From Gammaproteobacteria bacterium (GTDB lineage: Bacteria > Pseudomonadota > Gammaproteobacteria > DSM-16500): a stretch of 64,000 bases of DNA. The stretch lies in contig JARLJO010000060.1 in NCBI GenBank assembly GCA_031291175.1, positions 220,553-284,552 of the forward strand, in the 5' to 3' direction. Position numbers and translations under genes: made by a program. The notes beneath the pieces were generated by a model. The model saw nothing but the letters and a program-made list of their open reading frames with translations, ran no database searches and was not told the origin of the DNA. Below, piece by piece: positions 8,789 to 18,570 of this stretch; position 1 is the stretch's first letter; the number at the start of each line of letters is the position of its first letter.

Positions 8789-9592
8789 TCAACCGCCCTC
8801 AAGCAAACAAAAGTCTTTAATTATCTCGGACAAATAGATTGGATTTTCAATAGGAATCATATGTCCTAAATCTTTTAAAATCATCAATTTTGATCTTGTA
8901 ATTCCCTCGTTTAATAAATTGGCTTCTTTAGGGGTGCATATTATATCTTCTTCTCCGTTGACAATCAGAGTTTGTGCTGTAATTTTTTGCATAATACTTG
9001 CGGCATTATGCTGTATAGCGCATTGAACCTGATTAGAAAAGGTTTCAAATGATGACAGTGCAGGCATTGCAGAACGGGCTTTAATTAGCTTTTCTGTATT
9101 AGCTGTGTCTTGTAAGTAGGAACTTCTGTAAAGCCATGACAAGGAATCTTCGATTAATATTTCTCGCGAAACACCTGCTCTACTCAAATTGAGAACTACG
9201 TTATAGTGCAAAATGGTATTAATGGATGTTTTAATTCGAGTCGAAACTAAAACAAGTTTTTCAACCAAGTCAGGGTAGCTAGTTGCAATGTGCTGCGCAA
9301 CGTAACTTCCCAGAGAATGTCCAATGACGCATACATCTTTTAGATTAAGATGTCTTATTATGGCTGCTACGTCTGCTGCCATTTCTAAGGTAGTCACAGG
9401 AGCGGTAAATGCGTTATTTTCGCCTACGCCTTTATTATCAAAATAGATTATTTGGAAATCGCTTTTAAGTTCAGCAACAATATTATTCCATATTGTTCTA
9501 TCTGTGCCTAAACCTGAAATAAATACTAGAGGCTTTCCCTGGCCGATCACATGAAATTGAAAATTATTGCCTTCTATATTAATTTTCTGCAT
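8789..9592 (-). CDS. Alpha/beta-fold hydrolase
   Basis: A cytoplasmic alpha/beta hydrolase of about 267 residues. The oxyanion/HG region (FISGLGTDRTIW), the nucleophile elbow VIGHSLGSY, an acid-bearing strand (LIVNGEEDIICTP) and the C-terminal catalytic His (DLGHMIPIENP) are all present, so the fold and triad look intact. I chose the ATG at 9592; the longer frame to 9604 begins with TTG. The family covers esterases, lactonases and C-C hydrolases, and the substrate cannot be told. It converges with the nucleosidase-cupin gene and is divergent from the small membrane protein. Confidence 0.85.
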   Translation of the reverse strand: MQKINIEGNNFQFHVIGQGKPLVFISGLGTDRTIWNNIVAELKSDFQIIYFDNKGVGENNAFTAPVTTLEMAADVAAIIRHLNLKDVCVIGHSLGSYVAQHIATSYPDLVEKLVLVSTRIKTSINTILHYNVVLNLSRAGVSREILIEDSLSWLYRSSYLQDTANTEKLIKARSAMPALSSFETFSNQVQCAIQHNAASIMQKITAQTLIVNGEEDIICTPKEANLLNEGITRSKLMILKDLGHMIPIENPIYLSEIIKDFCLLEGG

Positions 9593-9677
9593 TACTTTCA
9601 CCAAATAGTTTTGAATTAATTATTATTACGCTATAAACTGCATAATGTTTATAAAATTATATATAGAGATAATATTA

Positions 9678-9857
9678 ATGAAAAGCTTAAAGATAAAAGC
9701 AGCATTAATTACGCTGGTAATTCAATTTATACTTGCTACAATTTTTTTTGTAGGTGGCCTATTAGATCCGCTTCTGGGCATTGGCATTGTTCTATTTTAT
9801 TTTGTTGTTATCAACTCGTCACTTTTTTATAAAGTAATCTTACATAAGCTTCAGTGA
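9678..9857 (+). CDS. Small membrane protein, 59 aa
   Basis: A short hydrophobic protein with a basic N-terminus (MKSLKIK) and two likely membrane helices (AALITLVIQFILATIFFVGG and the following IGIVLFYFVVINSSLFY). I prefer the ATG at 9678, preceded by AGAGATAA; an in-frame ATG at 9645 adds 11 residues but has no ribosome-binding site. No family is recognised. It is followed closely by a strong hairpin. Confidence 0.45.
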   Translation: MKSLKIKAALITLVIQFILATIFFVGGLLDPLLGIGIVLFYFVVINSSLFYKVILHKLQ

Positions 9858-9884
9858 GCACTCCAAGAGTATCGCTTCAAGCTT

Positions 9885-9937
9885 AGGGCTCTCCTATAAA
9901 AGATCAGATGGTTATATATCTGATCGGGAGGCCCTTT
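9885..9937. terminator. Bidirectional terminator-like hairpin
   Basis: GATCAGAT (9902-9909) pairs with ATCTGATC (9918-9925). The outer GGGCTCTCC/GGGAGGCCC segments can extend the stem, and TTTT follows at 9934-9937. It separates the small membrane protein from the converging minus-strand kinase operon. Confidence 0.65.
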
Positions 9938-9956
9938 TGTGATTTAAAATCATTTC

Positions 9957-11545
9957 TTAAGTCAGTGAAACTATTGGAAACAATAAAGTGATAGAAGTTC
10001 CTTTAGATAACTTTGAAGCCAATTCTAATGATCCGCTCCAATTTTTTAATAGCTTGATTGCACCTGATAGGCCAAAACCTAGCCCTGAATGCTTCATGCT
10101 CATACCGCCGAGCACATCCTGAATTCTATTCTCAGGAATTCCCTTTCCTGTATCCTCAATCTCAAGTTTCAACTTGTTATCCAAAACGCTTAGCCGAACA
10201 GAAATCAATCGCTTATCTGTAAGCGCCTCATATGAATTATTGAACAAATTAGAAATTATTCGCATGACATCATTAGGTGAAACAAAAATATAGATTGATC
10301 TGGCTTCAGATTCAATTGTAAATTGAAAATCAACTGGATTATACTGCCATTCTAATTTTTTCTGAGAAATAATTAATTCAATAATAGGGATAATAATAAT
10401 GGTTGAACAATATTTCCATCTGCTTCGTCAATATTAGCTAAAGAAATAGTACTATTCGCCTCAAAAATCTTACTAGACTGTCGATAATACTTAAGAAGAT
10501 TGTTTGAAATATCACGCATACTTTGAACAGCTTGCTTTAGTATAAGATAAGTTTTTGACGGAATATCATTTGCAATATTTGCCATTGCAATTTCCATTAC
10601 AGCTAAAGGAGATTGAATATCATGAGCAACTTCGGCTGCAAGCAAACCTACAGCTGCTTTTTTCTCGTAATCATTAATTTTACTAATCTGCTCTCTATCT
10701 GCTTGAATTTGCTTACTCAAATAACTTATCTCTTCAAGTGCCTCATCAGCCAAGGTAATATCTGATCTGTTTTTTATGCTATTTACCAAAACATCTAATG
10801 GGCGAGAAATTGTAACATTGATAACTTTTCTTAATTTAATTTTGTAAAACAATGAAAACCCAAATAAAATCGCTACGATTATTAAATAAAAATAAAATAG
10901 ATTCTCATTTCTATCATGAATAGTTACCTTTGCCCCGAATTCATTTTGCTCTTGAATGGGGAAAGACCCCAAATAATGCCCCTTCACAAAATTATATTTT
11001 TTACAGCTATTACAAGTCCTAATATTATTATTAACTTTTAAAAGATTTTTTATAATCTTAGATTCAGAAAAATATAATTTTAACAATCCAGAGCAATTAC
11101 CATTATTACTATCTAGCCTGCTTGCTAAATAGCATAATTTTATAGTGACAAATTGATTTGTCGCCGTTCCTGCATAATATTTAACTTCTGAATCAAGATT
11201 AACCAAAGTGTAGCCAACCACTCCGTCCGAATTCAATGGCAACAATTCCATTAAAAACTGTGGCTCCAATTCTTTTCTTGTCTCATATCCTGAGGAAAGA
11301 AAATCAATAAAAATATTTGAATCAGCTATAATAGATAATTTTTCAGACAGAGCGTAATCAAATACATTAAACGCTGAATCCACAGCCTTAGATCTTATGA
11401 TGTTTTGCTGTGTCCTATCTTGGTAAAAGATAAAAACAAACAATACAGTAGTTATTAAAAAAGCTATAACAAGAAAAGCTGAGATTGCTCGTGAAATATT
11501 CTTTTCAAATTGATATATATTATTTACTGTTTTTTGAGAGCTCAT
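9957..11545 (-). pseudogene. Sensor histidine kinase, frameshifted before the ATPase domain
   Basis: The N-terminal frame (11545 to 10373) has a membrane helix at ~20-42, a ~180-residue periplasmic sensor with a CNSCKK motif, a second helix (~218-236), and an H-box VAHDIQSPLAVME. The ATPase part lies in another frame down to 9957: NLFNNSYEAL, DTGKGIP, GLGFGLSGA. Around 10385-10400 the protein can be rejoined by a single-base change within a TTA/ATT-rich stretch: the second frame reads IIELIISQKKLEW upstream of the Met at 10265. The start overlaps the solute-binding gene by 26 bp. It is a clear paralogue of the kinase at 288-2348, sharing VAHDI-SPLA and NNLL-RQS. The kinase is inactive unless slippage restores the frame. 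Confidence 0.8.
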
Positions 11546-12559
11546 ACTTTACCACATTCCATTCTTGCTCCAATTTTTTTAGCCTGGCAGCTGAGGCAGG
11601 CTCTAACCAACGTAACATAGGCAAGCTTTTTATAAATTTTTCGTACATTTGTCGAAACTGGCCTTGCGGCACAGTATCAAGATTAGTATAAGGACTAAAA
11701 TATTTAGTCTTGACCTGAAAAGCTGATAAAAATTCTTTGCTTGCTAAATAGTTTCCCACACACGCTGCGGACGAAGTATTTTTGACTTGCGCAATAAGGT
11801 CCGTTGAGACATAAGATAAATCCCGATTAATTAAAAAGCGAAATTTGCCGGTATGAACGAACCTGTTATATGCCTCTCCAGACCATTGATAAGAAAATGC
11901 GAAATCTTTCTGGAAATAAATTTGGTTTATTTCGTTACTCATATAGACACTTGCATTTTGAGTTATTTTTTTAAGATTAACTAAAGAAATAGTGTTTTTA
12001 TGACTTTCAAGTTTATTATGCATTCCTACCGATAATAACATATTGATCTCTACTGGATCATCTAACAGAATAACCTTATTATTTTTTGCTTTTGTAAAAG
12101 CTGATTGGATAGTATCTCCATCAGTAAGATTTATTACGTCTGGATTCCAAATAAAACCTGTTAGCGCATGGGCAAAGTACGCAATGTTTGGGGGGGGGAA
12201 TGACTCTTGATATATTTTTCTTTAATAATAGGATTATAGTAAGCCGATTTTTTTGAAAGATTACTGTTCTGAAGCGCTACTTCATTTTTTAAGACATCAT
12301 AAATTGTATTCGAAAAAATTAATATGTCGTATTTTCCTTCCGCTGAATGCCAACGATTTAACATATCATAATTAGATGAATAGGTATCGTAAGATAATAT
12401 TACATTGCATTTCTCTTTAATTAATCGTGAAGTTGAATCATCCATATACCCCCACCAAGTTAAAACATTCACTAACTTTGATGCTTCCTCCCCATATCCA
12501 AGCTGCGTTTTTAATATGAGCAATGCAAAGGTAACGATTAACAATATATGTTTATTCAT
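11520..12559 (-). pseudogene. Periplasmic solute-binding protein (polyamine/spermidine-type), frameshifted at a C9 tract
   Basis: A signal peptide (MNKHILLIVTFALLILKTQLGYG) is followed by VNVLTWWGYMDD, the usual opening of spermidine/putrescine-type extracellular binding proteins. The frame breaks at nine consecutive C on the coding strand (12190-12198). With one extra C it continues NIAYFAHALTGFIWNP... and joins the open frame to 11520. At 9 C it terminates after ~20 aberrant codons. I took the ATG at 12559; a GTG lies three codons earlier. No transporter genes are nearby, so it probably served as ligand receptor for the adjacent kinase. The homopolymer suggests phase variation or a sequencing error. 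Confidence 0.8.
12190..12198. repeat. Homopolymer G9 (C9 on the coding strand) inside the solute-binding gene
   Basis: Nine G in a row at the exact point where the solute-binding reading frame changes. Ten would restore the full-length protein. It is a candidate slippage site. Confidence 0.85.
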
Positions 12560-12582
12560 AATTTTCACATTATTTTAATTAT

Positions 12583-13200
12583 TTATTTGGGAGAAGAAAC
12601 AGTAAATTTATTACTTGATGTATCATTCGATTTTTTATCAGCTATCGCAGGTGAAAAAATTCCACGCAAACCTATTATTTCAGCACTTTGTAAATTAGCA
12701 TTTCTCGCTACATAGGTAAATTGTTGGCGCATAACCCTACCCCAATCAGTATCATCTACTTCTGCTTCTGTATACTTACCATTTGTTAGCTTACCGATAA
12801 CTTTTCGCCAGAACGCTGTCGCATCATTGGCACCAGGAATTTGCCTCACTTGCCATTGCCCTGGATACATATTAAAAATTGTTGCTGCAAGACTATATCC
12901 CAATTTACTTTTTTGCATTGCTGGAATAATATAAAACTCTGAAATATCGTTAAATTCTTCATTAACTTCAAATATACAAAATCCGACCGGAATATTTTTT
13001 TTATAAAGAAGATAGCCTACATATGGCGGATTCGGCAATGTGTCAGGCTCGAAAATACCATGCTCGTTAGGCATTTTGTGTGTTAAACTTGAAAACTCAG
13101 CCTCATAGGATCGAGCTAAATTTATATAAACTTCTAAATTTTCCGCTTTAATTTCAATAAGAACAGGCTCATCTGCCTGTGCACTTCGTGAAATAGACAT
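12583..13200 (-). CDS. GNAT-family N-acetyltransferase
   Basis: A GNAT-fold acetyltransferase of about 205 residues that would use acetyl-CoA to acylate an amine. The central strand and helix are visible (VGFCIFEVNEEFNDISEFYIIPAMQKSKLGYSLAATIF), the last part carrying the acetyl-CoA pyrophosphate-binding loop, here degenerate (Q-K-S-K-L-G). The downstream NDATAFWRKVIG is typical of the family. I placed the start at ATG 13200, with GAGAG upstream; the longer frame begins at TTG. It lies 23 bp after the response regulator and 23 bp before the solute-binding gene, so it belongs to one operon. A role in modifying a signalling polyamine is an inference from that context. Confidence 0.8.
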   Translation of the reverse strand: MSISRSAQADEPVLIEIKAENLEVYINLARSYEAEFSSLTHKMPNEHGIFEPDTLPNPPYVGYLLYKKNIPVGFCIFEVNEEFNDISEFYIIPAMQKSKLGYSLAATIFNMYPGQWQVRQIPGANDATAFWRKVIGKLTNGKYTEAEVDDTDWGRVMRQQFTYVARNANLQSAEIIGLRGIFSPAIADKKSNDTSSNKFTVSSPK

Positions 13201-13223
13201 ATTACATCTCTCAATTAAATTAT

Positions 13224-14144
13224 TTAAATTACCAACCAATAATATTTTTCTCTACCTTGAAAAACATTTGGCGCATGAAAACACGAACTCCAATTACCAT
13301 GATCAACCTCCCAGCTCTCGGTATTTTCACCAAAAAAAGGAATTTTCTCTCTCAATCTTACCGCCTCAACGCATTCCTTATTTTTCTCAGTATCATCATG
13401 AAGATCAGTAAAACTATTTAAAGTCCTCTCCGTGTGTATCACAAAGAAATATTTTTTTTCATTTTCATCCACAAGTAAAAAATTTGCATTTTGATCTATA
13501 ATATAATGCTCACGAATACGATGCTTTAAACACCATTCTTTAAAAAATCTAATAAACGCGGGATCAGAAACCGGTAACAGGCGATCTATCTCCAAATGCT
13601 TTAAAAGATGCTGTGTTTTATTTGATAAATATTCCTGTGTTAGTACTTCCAGATAATATTTGATGCTGCTGGGTAACGCCTCACTGCCTTTTCTGATAAA
13701 GCAATCAATAACTCCTTCATTGAAGGCTATTGTTGCTAACTCTTCATTAGCCTCACCTGTCAGCAAAATTTTCTTCATTGGAAAATCTTTTAATCGACGA
13801 CACACCTCGATTCCATTCATCTCCGGCATATTATAATCAACTACTATCACCCCAATTTCTGGAGCAAACTCGCGGTAGTTACGCATATTTTTTAATGCTT
13901 CATGATCGATATCAACAGGCATGTGACCTGAAATATCGTAACTGTCAAACTCAGAACAACCACGTAAAAATTTTATCTTTGGAATTAATTCAATATTCTT
14001 TTCATGAAAATTCACTGCGTCTTTAGGACTATTGAATGTCAGTAATGGATAATCCTTTTCTAAAAAATCCGTTAACACTTGTAAAAATAAAGGATCGTCA
14101 TCAACTAACATGACTGAAATTGGGTAACTTAATAACGGAAGCAT
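13224..14144 (-). CDS. Response regulator with an unrecognised output domain
   Basis: A REC domain occupies the N-terminal half: acidic pocket VMLVDDDP (~11-18), phospho-acceptor Asp in VVDYNMPEMNG, switch Thr in KKILLTGE, and Lys in FIRKGS. There is an insertion of about 40 residues between the first acidic pair and the phospho-acceptor strand, so the domain is longer than usual. The C-terminal ~130 residues have no HTH, GGDEF or enzyme signature that I recognise. It is the first gene of the operon with GNAT, solute-binding protein and kinase, so it is the presumed phosphorylation partner of that (now broken) kinase. This gene itself is intact. Confidence 0.85.
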   Translation of the reverse strand: MLPLLSYPISVMLVDDDPLFLQVLTDFLEKDYPLLTFNSPKDAVNFHEKNIELIPKIKFLRGCSEFDSYDISGHMPVDIDHEALKNMRNYREFAPEIGVIVVDYNMPEMNGIEVCRRLKDFPMKKILLTGEANEELATIAFNEGVIDCFIRKGSEALPSSIKYYLEVLTQEYLSNKTQHLLKHLEIDRLLPVSDPAFIRFFKEWCLKHRIREHYIIDQNANFLLVDENEKKYFFVIHTERTLNSFTDLHDDTEKNKECVEAVRLREKIPFFGENTESWEVDHGNWSSCFHAPNVFQGREKYYWLVI

Positions 14145-14588
14145 ATTTATTTTCTTTCCAAACTAATTAGAATAATTCATCAATTTTGTAACTTATCTTG
14201 TTCAATTAGGGATTTGCTTCTGATAAAGCGAGACATTCACTTACAATAACAAAGTTATCGGCTATGAATTTTGTTAATATTACTCAAAAAGGATATCTGT
14301 GACATATACAAGCTGCGAACAGTTATGCGCTGGTGCTCCATGAGAATACTCAAATTTTGTCTGCCTTACTCCTTTCATCAAATCATCTTTATAGCACTCG
14401 ACTCAAATTATACTCATAAGAGCACCCCAGGCAAGTCATATTTTAACTAAAAGATGCGCTTATTATCAAAATATGATCAAACTTGCCATGGATACAGCAC
14501 GCCACCATTGCCGCACTTATTATGACATCTTGCATTTTAACGAATTTTTAATTATCCAATGAGAACTCAATCCATTTTAAATTCAAAC
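14145..14588. other. 444-bp intergenic region with no recognised element
   Basis: The gap lies upstream of the minus-strand response-regulator operon and presumably contains its promoter. I see no ORF with a plausible start and ribosome-binding site, no long inverted repeat and no match to the repeats found elsewhere in the window. Confidence 0.4.
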
Positions 14589-15242
14589 TTAATGGATATC
14601 CTTTAATAGCTTTTTATACTCCACTACAATACCTAGAATTTTATGCTCTTCAGTAAACCGTGTAATGCTATAGCCCTGGACAAGTGGTTTTAGATAGATC
14701 TGCTCATCGTCATAAAGAATCTGCTTTAACGTGGGGAGTTGCTGCCCTTCTTTATAAATAATTGCAAAATCACGATGCTCTGCACCAAGCAAAGGATCAA
14801 TTAACAATATTGTTCCTTTAGATATGTTCTCTAAGTCTTCATCTTCTACAACTAATGCATAGGCACCTTGACTAAAGTCATACTCGGTCGTGACATTTAC
14901 ATGGAGCTCACCGCTCATACTGTCGCGCGAACATAGCGCCTCCTTCCAGGATAGAATAGGAAGATGACGCATTGTTTTATGTTTGGTTTGCGGTAATCCT
15001 GCTGTATTGCCTTTTAATAATGACTCCTCACCAACAAGCTGCCCCAATGTAATCGAGAAATATTGTGCCAAGGGTAGCAAAGTCGACAATGTAGGATTTG
15101 GGTTGTAGCGATTACGTATTTTCTTAATAGTGCTCGCCGGAATGCCTGTACGACGCCCCAGCTCATCCGCACTAATGTGCGCCTCGGTCATTAATAAATT
15201 TAAATTATCACAAAGCTTGTCGAACATATGGTAATGGCGCAT
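14589..15242 (-). CDS. XRE-type repressor with a degenerate S24 (LexA/CI-like) C-terminal domain
   Basis: Residues ~8-65 are an XRE helix-turn-helix (ISADELGRRTGIPASTIKKIRN). The C-terminal half (~105-215) has the beta fold of the S24 repressor family (LPILSWKEA, GTILLIDP, LKQILYDDEQIYLKPL). Where active members have the Ser nucleophile in a Gly-Asp-Ser-Met motif, this protein has EDEDLE at 133-138, so self-cleavage is unlikely. I used the ATG at 15242; the longer frame starts at TTG 15260. It diverges from the gene at 15527, with a promoter/operator between them, so autoregulation and control of that gene are likely. There are no other phage genes nearby. Confidence 0.8.
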   Translation of the reverse strand: MRHYHMFDKLCDNLNLLMTEAHISADELGRRTGIPASTIKKIRNRYNPNPTLSTLLPLAQYFSITLGQLVGEESLLKGNTAGLPQTKHKTMRHLPILSWKEALCSRDSMSGELHVNVTTEYDFSQGAYALVVEDEDLENISKGTILLIDPLLGAEHRDFAIIYKEGQQLPTLKQILYDDEQIYLKPLVQGYSITRFTEEHKILGIVVEYKKLLKDIH

Positions 15243-15391
15243 CCCTATTAAAGGTTTCAAATTCTACAGTTATTTTTATTATAAATCCATTCAATATCGA
15301 TCTAAAAATGGCGATTAGTGATTTCTCTTATTACTTTGACTATTTTTTTATCTTTTCCTTCGCTTGATTGCAATTTTAGTGCCGATTCAAG

Positions 15392-15420
15392 TTGACAGAT
15401 CGTCACCATAGTGACAATAT
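15392..15420 (+). promoter_or_regulatory. Promoter with a palindromic operator in the spacer
   Basis: TTGACA (15392-15397), a 17-bp spacer and CAATAT (15415-15420). The spacer and the first base of the -10 contain the inverted repeat GTCAC-CATA-GTGAC (15402-15415). The arrangement is that of a repressor-blocked promoter and is a natural target for the divergent XRE/S24-like protein. It would drive the gene at 15527 with a leader of roughly 100 nt. Confidence 0.6.
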
Positions 15421-15526
15421 CGGCGCCAAAGTGCTGTTCGACATTTTAAGGTCGATCCACTTATTGAGGGATAAAACTCTGGCGAATAGAACGCTTAAAT
15501 CACCATAGACACAACAAGGGGTACAC

Positions 15527-15961
15527 ATGGCAGCAACGGAACCACTATGCCAAATAGTAGGAATAAGCTCTACGACTCTTTCAAGAGCAGAAAATTACAT
15601 TATAGAAGTAGAACTTTTTGTACGCGTATGCGAAGAATTGAAAAGACTTATTAAGTCGCAAAACAAAGACTATTACCGTTTAATGAAACTCAGTGCAGAA
15701 ATGGAGAATGAAATGTTGGATGAAATCTTAATACGCCATGTTATTAATGACATCTTGGTAACAGAAGAATATTCGCTAGAAGGAATTGCTTGTTATACGC
15801 ATACACCAGAAGATGCGATTTGCGATATCTTAGCCGGGAAAAATCCCGCGCCGTCATTACCGCTTTCAAGAAAAATAATTGAGCTGCACCGAACCGTAAG
15901 ACCTAATCTTTATCGTGAAATTATGAAAAAAATTACTTCGGAATATTTAGCGCAAGTATAA
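15527..15961 (+). CDS. Small protein with an XRE-like N-terminus, partner of the divergent repressor
   Basis: 144 residues. The first ~20 (CQIVGISSTTLSRAENY) resemble the recognition half of a helix-turn-helix. A middle segment (EEYSLEGIACYTHTPEDAICDILAGKNPAPSLPLSRKIIELH) again resembles an XRE helix-turn-helix with a short linker. There is no signal peptide or membrane helix. It is divergently transcribed from the S24-like repressor across a 266-bp region with a shared operator, and is followed by a good terminator. I infer a DNA-binding regulator co-controlled with the repressor; the family is not one I can name. Confidence 0.65.
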   Translation: MAATEPLCQIVGISSTTLSRAENYIIEVELFVRVCEELKRLIKSQNKDYYRLMKLSAEMENEMLDEILIRHVINDILVTEEYSLEGIACYTHTPEDAICDILAGKNPAPSLPLSRKIIELHRTVRPNLYREIMKKITSEYLAQV

Positions 15962-16035
15962 AAATCATTATGCTGGACGATATGCCGCTAAATAATCTGA
16001 ATATTTAACCAATAACTATACTAAAAATTTCCAAT

Positions 16036-16066
16036 AAAGGGTGAGCCATCGTGCGCCACCCTTTTT
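16036..16066 (+). terminator. Rho-independent terminator
   Basis: AAAGGGTG (16036-16043) pairs with CACCCTTT (16057-16064) and is followed by further T. It lies 75 bp after the stop of the 144-residue protein gene. Confidence 0.8.
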
Positions 16067-16191
16067 ACGAATACATCAATCACCGTCATGGGCACTAACT
16101 CGTAATTTTCATCCTAACTTTCATTTTTAGCACAAAGCAAAATTGATAAGAAAAATAAATATTATTAAGTTTCGCATAAAAATCTTATTGC

Positions 16192-18505
16192 TCACCAATC
16201 TATAACTTGAGGGAAATCAGCCGGCATCGGCGTGATACGATAATTTTTTGGTGGGATCTCTCCCAAGAGATGCTGAACAAAGTAGTCCCAATGACGACGC
16301 ATATAATAAGGATGGTCAAAAGTGGATGTGTGATTTTGATTCGGCATAATCAACATGTCGAAATCTTTATTGTGCTTAATCAAAGCATCAACTAATTGCA
16401 TTGTAGCGCAAGGATGAACATTATCATCCATTTCTCCGTGAATAAGTAATAATTTTCCCTGTAATTTTTCTGCATGAGCTGCATTACTCTGACTGGCGTA
16501 GGTGGAAACATCTAAACTATTATATTTTTTCACCATAGCTGGCTGGATAACATCTTAAATCATGGTTTCCTGCAGCTGCAACGGCCACCTTAAAAAATTC
16601 CGGATACATTAGCATAGCTCGCGTGGCTGCATATGCTCCTCCTGAGTACCCCGTAATTCCTACCTTATCTAAATCAATAAAATCATATTTTTCTGCCAAT
16701 TGCTTAATGGCAACGACATGATCCGGAATGCCACAGTCACTCATGTTTTCATATGTAAAATCATGAAATGATTTTGAGCGACCCGGCGTACCAAAGCCAT
16801 CAACATGCACTACAATAAATCCCAGCTCCGCTAATGCTTGCGCAGGCCATGCTGACCTAAAAATAACGCCGTACAAACTAAAATGTGGAGACGTCCTATA
16901 TACTTGAGGGCCAGGATAAATATGATCAATCACAGGATATTTTTTATTTTCATTAAAATTTGAAGGGAAATATAAGTTTCCGTAAATGGGAGTTATACCG
17001 TCTCTCGCTTTACAACAAAAACGTTTAGGGGGCACCCAGTTTAAATTTGATAACCCATGAATATCGGAAGTTTCCACATGAGAAATTATTTCTCCATTCA
17101 TTGCTTTTAAAATGCTAATAGGCGCGGTGTTGATAGTAGAATAGGTATCTAAAAAACAATTTTTATGCGGAGAAATTTGAATTGAATGATGTGCATTTTC
17201 GTTGGTAAGGCAATGTAATTCGGAACCATCTAAGCGACAACGAAAAAGTTGCTTATAGTAGGGATCAACGTTTATATCGTATCCACAAGCTGTAAAATAT
17301 AGCCACTGAGTTTTTTCATCATAAAAATGAACCTCTCTTACGCACCATTCTCCCTGTGTTATAGCGCTCTTTGGCGTGTTTTTTCCTATGTCATATAAAT
17401 ATAAATGAGAATAACCACTACGCTCAGATAACCAAATAATTTGCTGAGTATCCTCCAAAATAATCACCTGAGACAGCCATAGAAAGAACTGACTAGGCTC
17501 AATATATGTCAGGGATGTTTCAGAGATTAACATTTGCGTTATTCCAGTATTCGCATCAGCAACATATAGATTTAATTCTTTAGACGCTCGGCTTTCTCGT
17601 AAATAATAAAATTTCCGCCCATCCTGACCCCACCAAACCCATTTAAATTCGATGGGTGTTAAATAAGGCGACAAAAATGGCTCTGCTTGTAATGATGTGA
17701 CAATTTTTGTAGCAGCATCAATAATTATCAGCTCAGCAAGAGGCAAATCAGCATCGCCTGAAAACGACATACGATAATTGTGCAAGTCTGGACGCTGACA
17801 TCCTTCTGGGGCATTTTGTAAAAGAGAGAGTGTTTTGACCTTACGCTGATCTAATTTATGTGTGATTATTTTAAGTGAATCGGGTGACCATATTGCGATT
17901 GGCGCGGATACCTCGCCCTCTAAGCGATAAGCAATCGCGTGGGTATTTGTTTCAGGTGAAGAAGCATAATCATAATAATAATCACCATCGTTTGTAAGTT
18001 GGAAATCTAGATTTGATGCTACATCAGTTAATACAAGGTTATAATTTTTTACCGATAAGGCTAAGCTTTTATCCGGTGACATTAATTTTTGTGGAAAAAT
18101 ATCTGCTTCCATAATACAAATTTTTTCTTCTAAATTATAAGACCAATAATTATTTAGATAGAAAAAACCTATTCTTTTTGGGTTTTACTGAATAGAAAAT
18201 TTATCTAATGGCAATTGATTAGAAGTTATCTTAGTTTGAATTTTCCGAGAGAAATTATCCATTAATTCTTTTAAATTAAAGATTTTTTCTTTTTTTCCTG
18301 TGACAATATCAATCTTAATCAATGACGTTGTCTCGGCTGATTGTTGAAAATAATAAAGTGATTCTGATGTCCAATAAGGGAATATAGTGGTATTAAAAAC
18401 TATAGATTGCAAATTCCAGGGGAAAAAACATTCCGCATGTTGATATAAATTCCTATTCATTATTGATTTTCCTGACTCTACATTATTAGTATATTCCTTT
18501 CTCAT
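16192..18505 (-). pseudogene. S9-family (dipeptidyl-peptidase IV-like) serine peptidase, broken by a stop and a frameshift
   Basis: An N-terminal piece begins at 18505 or, better, ATG 18460, preceded by AGGA. The same frame is interrupted by TAA at 18185-18187 and then continues as beta-propeller sequence to 16520. The final ~100 residues lie in another frame (to 16192). Rejoining near 16550 (…NHDLR / QPAMVKKYNSL) needs removal of one C. All three catalytic elements are still encoded: nucleophile GYSGGAY, Asp in HGEMDDNVHP, and His in NQNHTSTFDHP. The enzyme would have cleaved dipeptides from peptide N-termini. No signal peptide is seen. Two independent lesions argue for real gene decay rather than a single read error. 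Confidence 0.85.
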
Positions 18506-18570
18506 ATCAAAAAAGGAATTAATCTATTCCATGAATAGCTCGCCTATAAATTTTTTTATCTTAAAAACCA

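Noticed and set aside
14589..15961. Prophage immunity region
   Set aside because: No integrase, terminase, structural or lysis genes nearby; kept only as a regulator pair.
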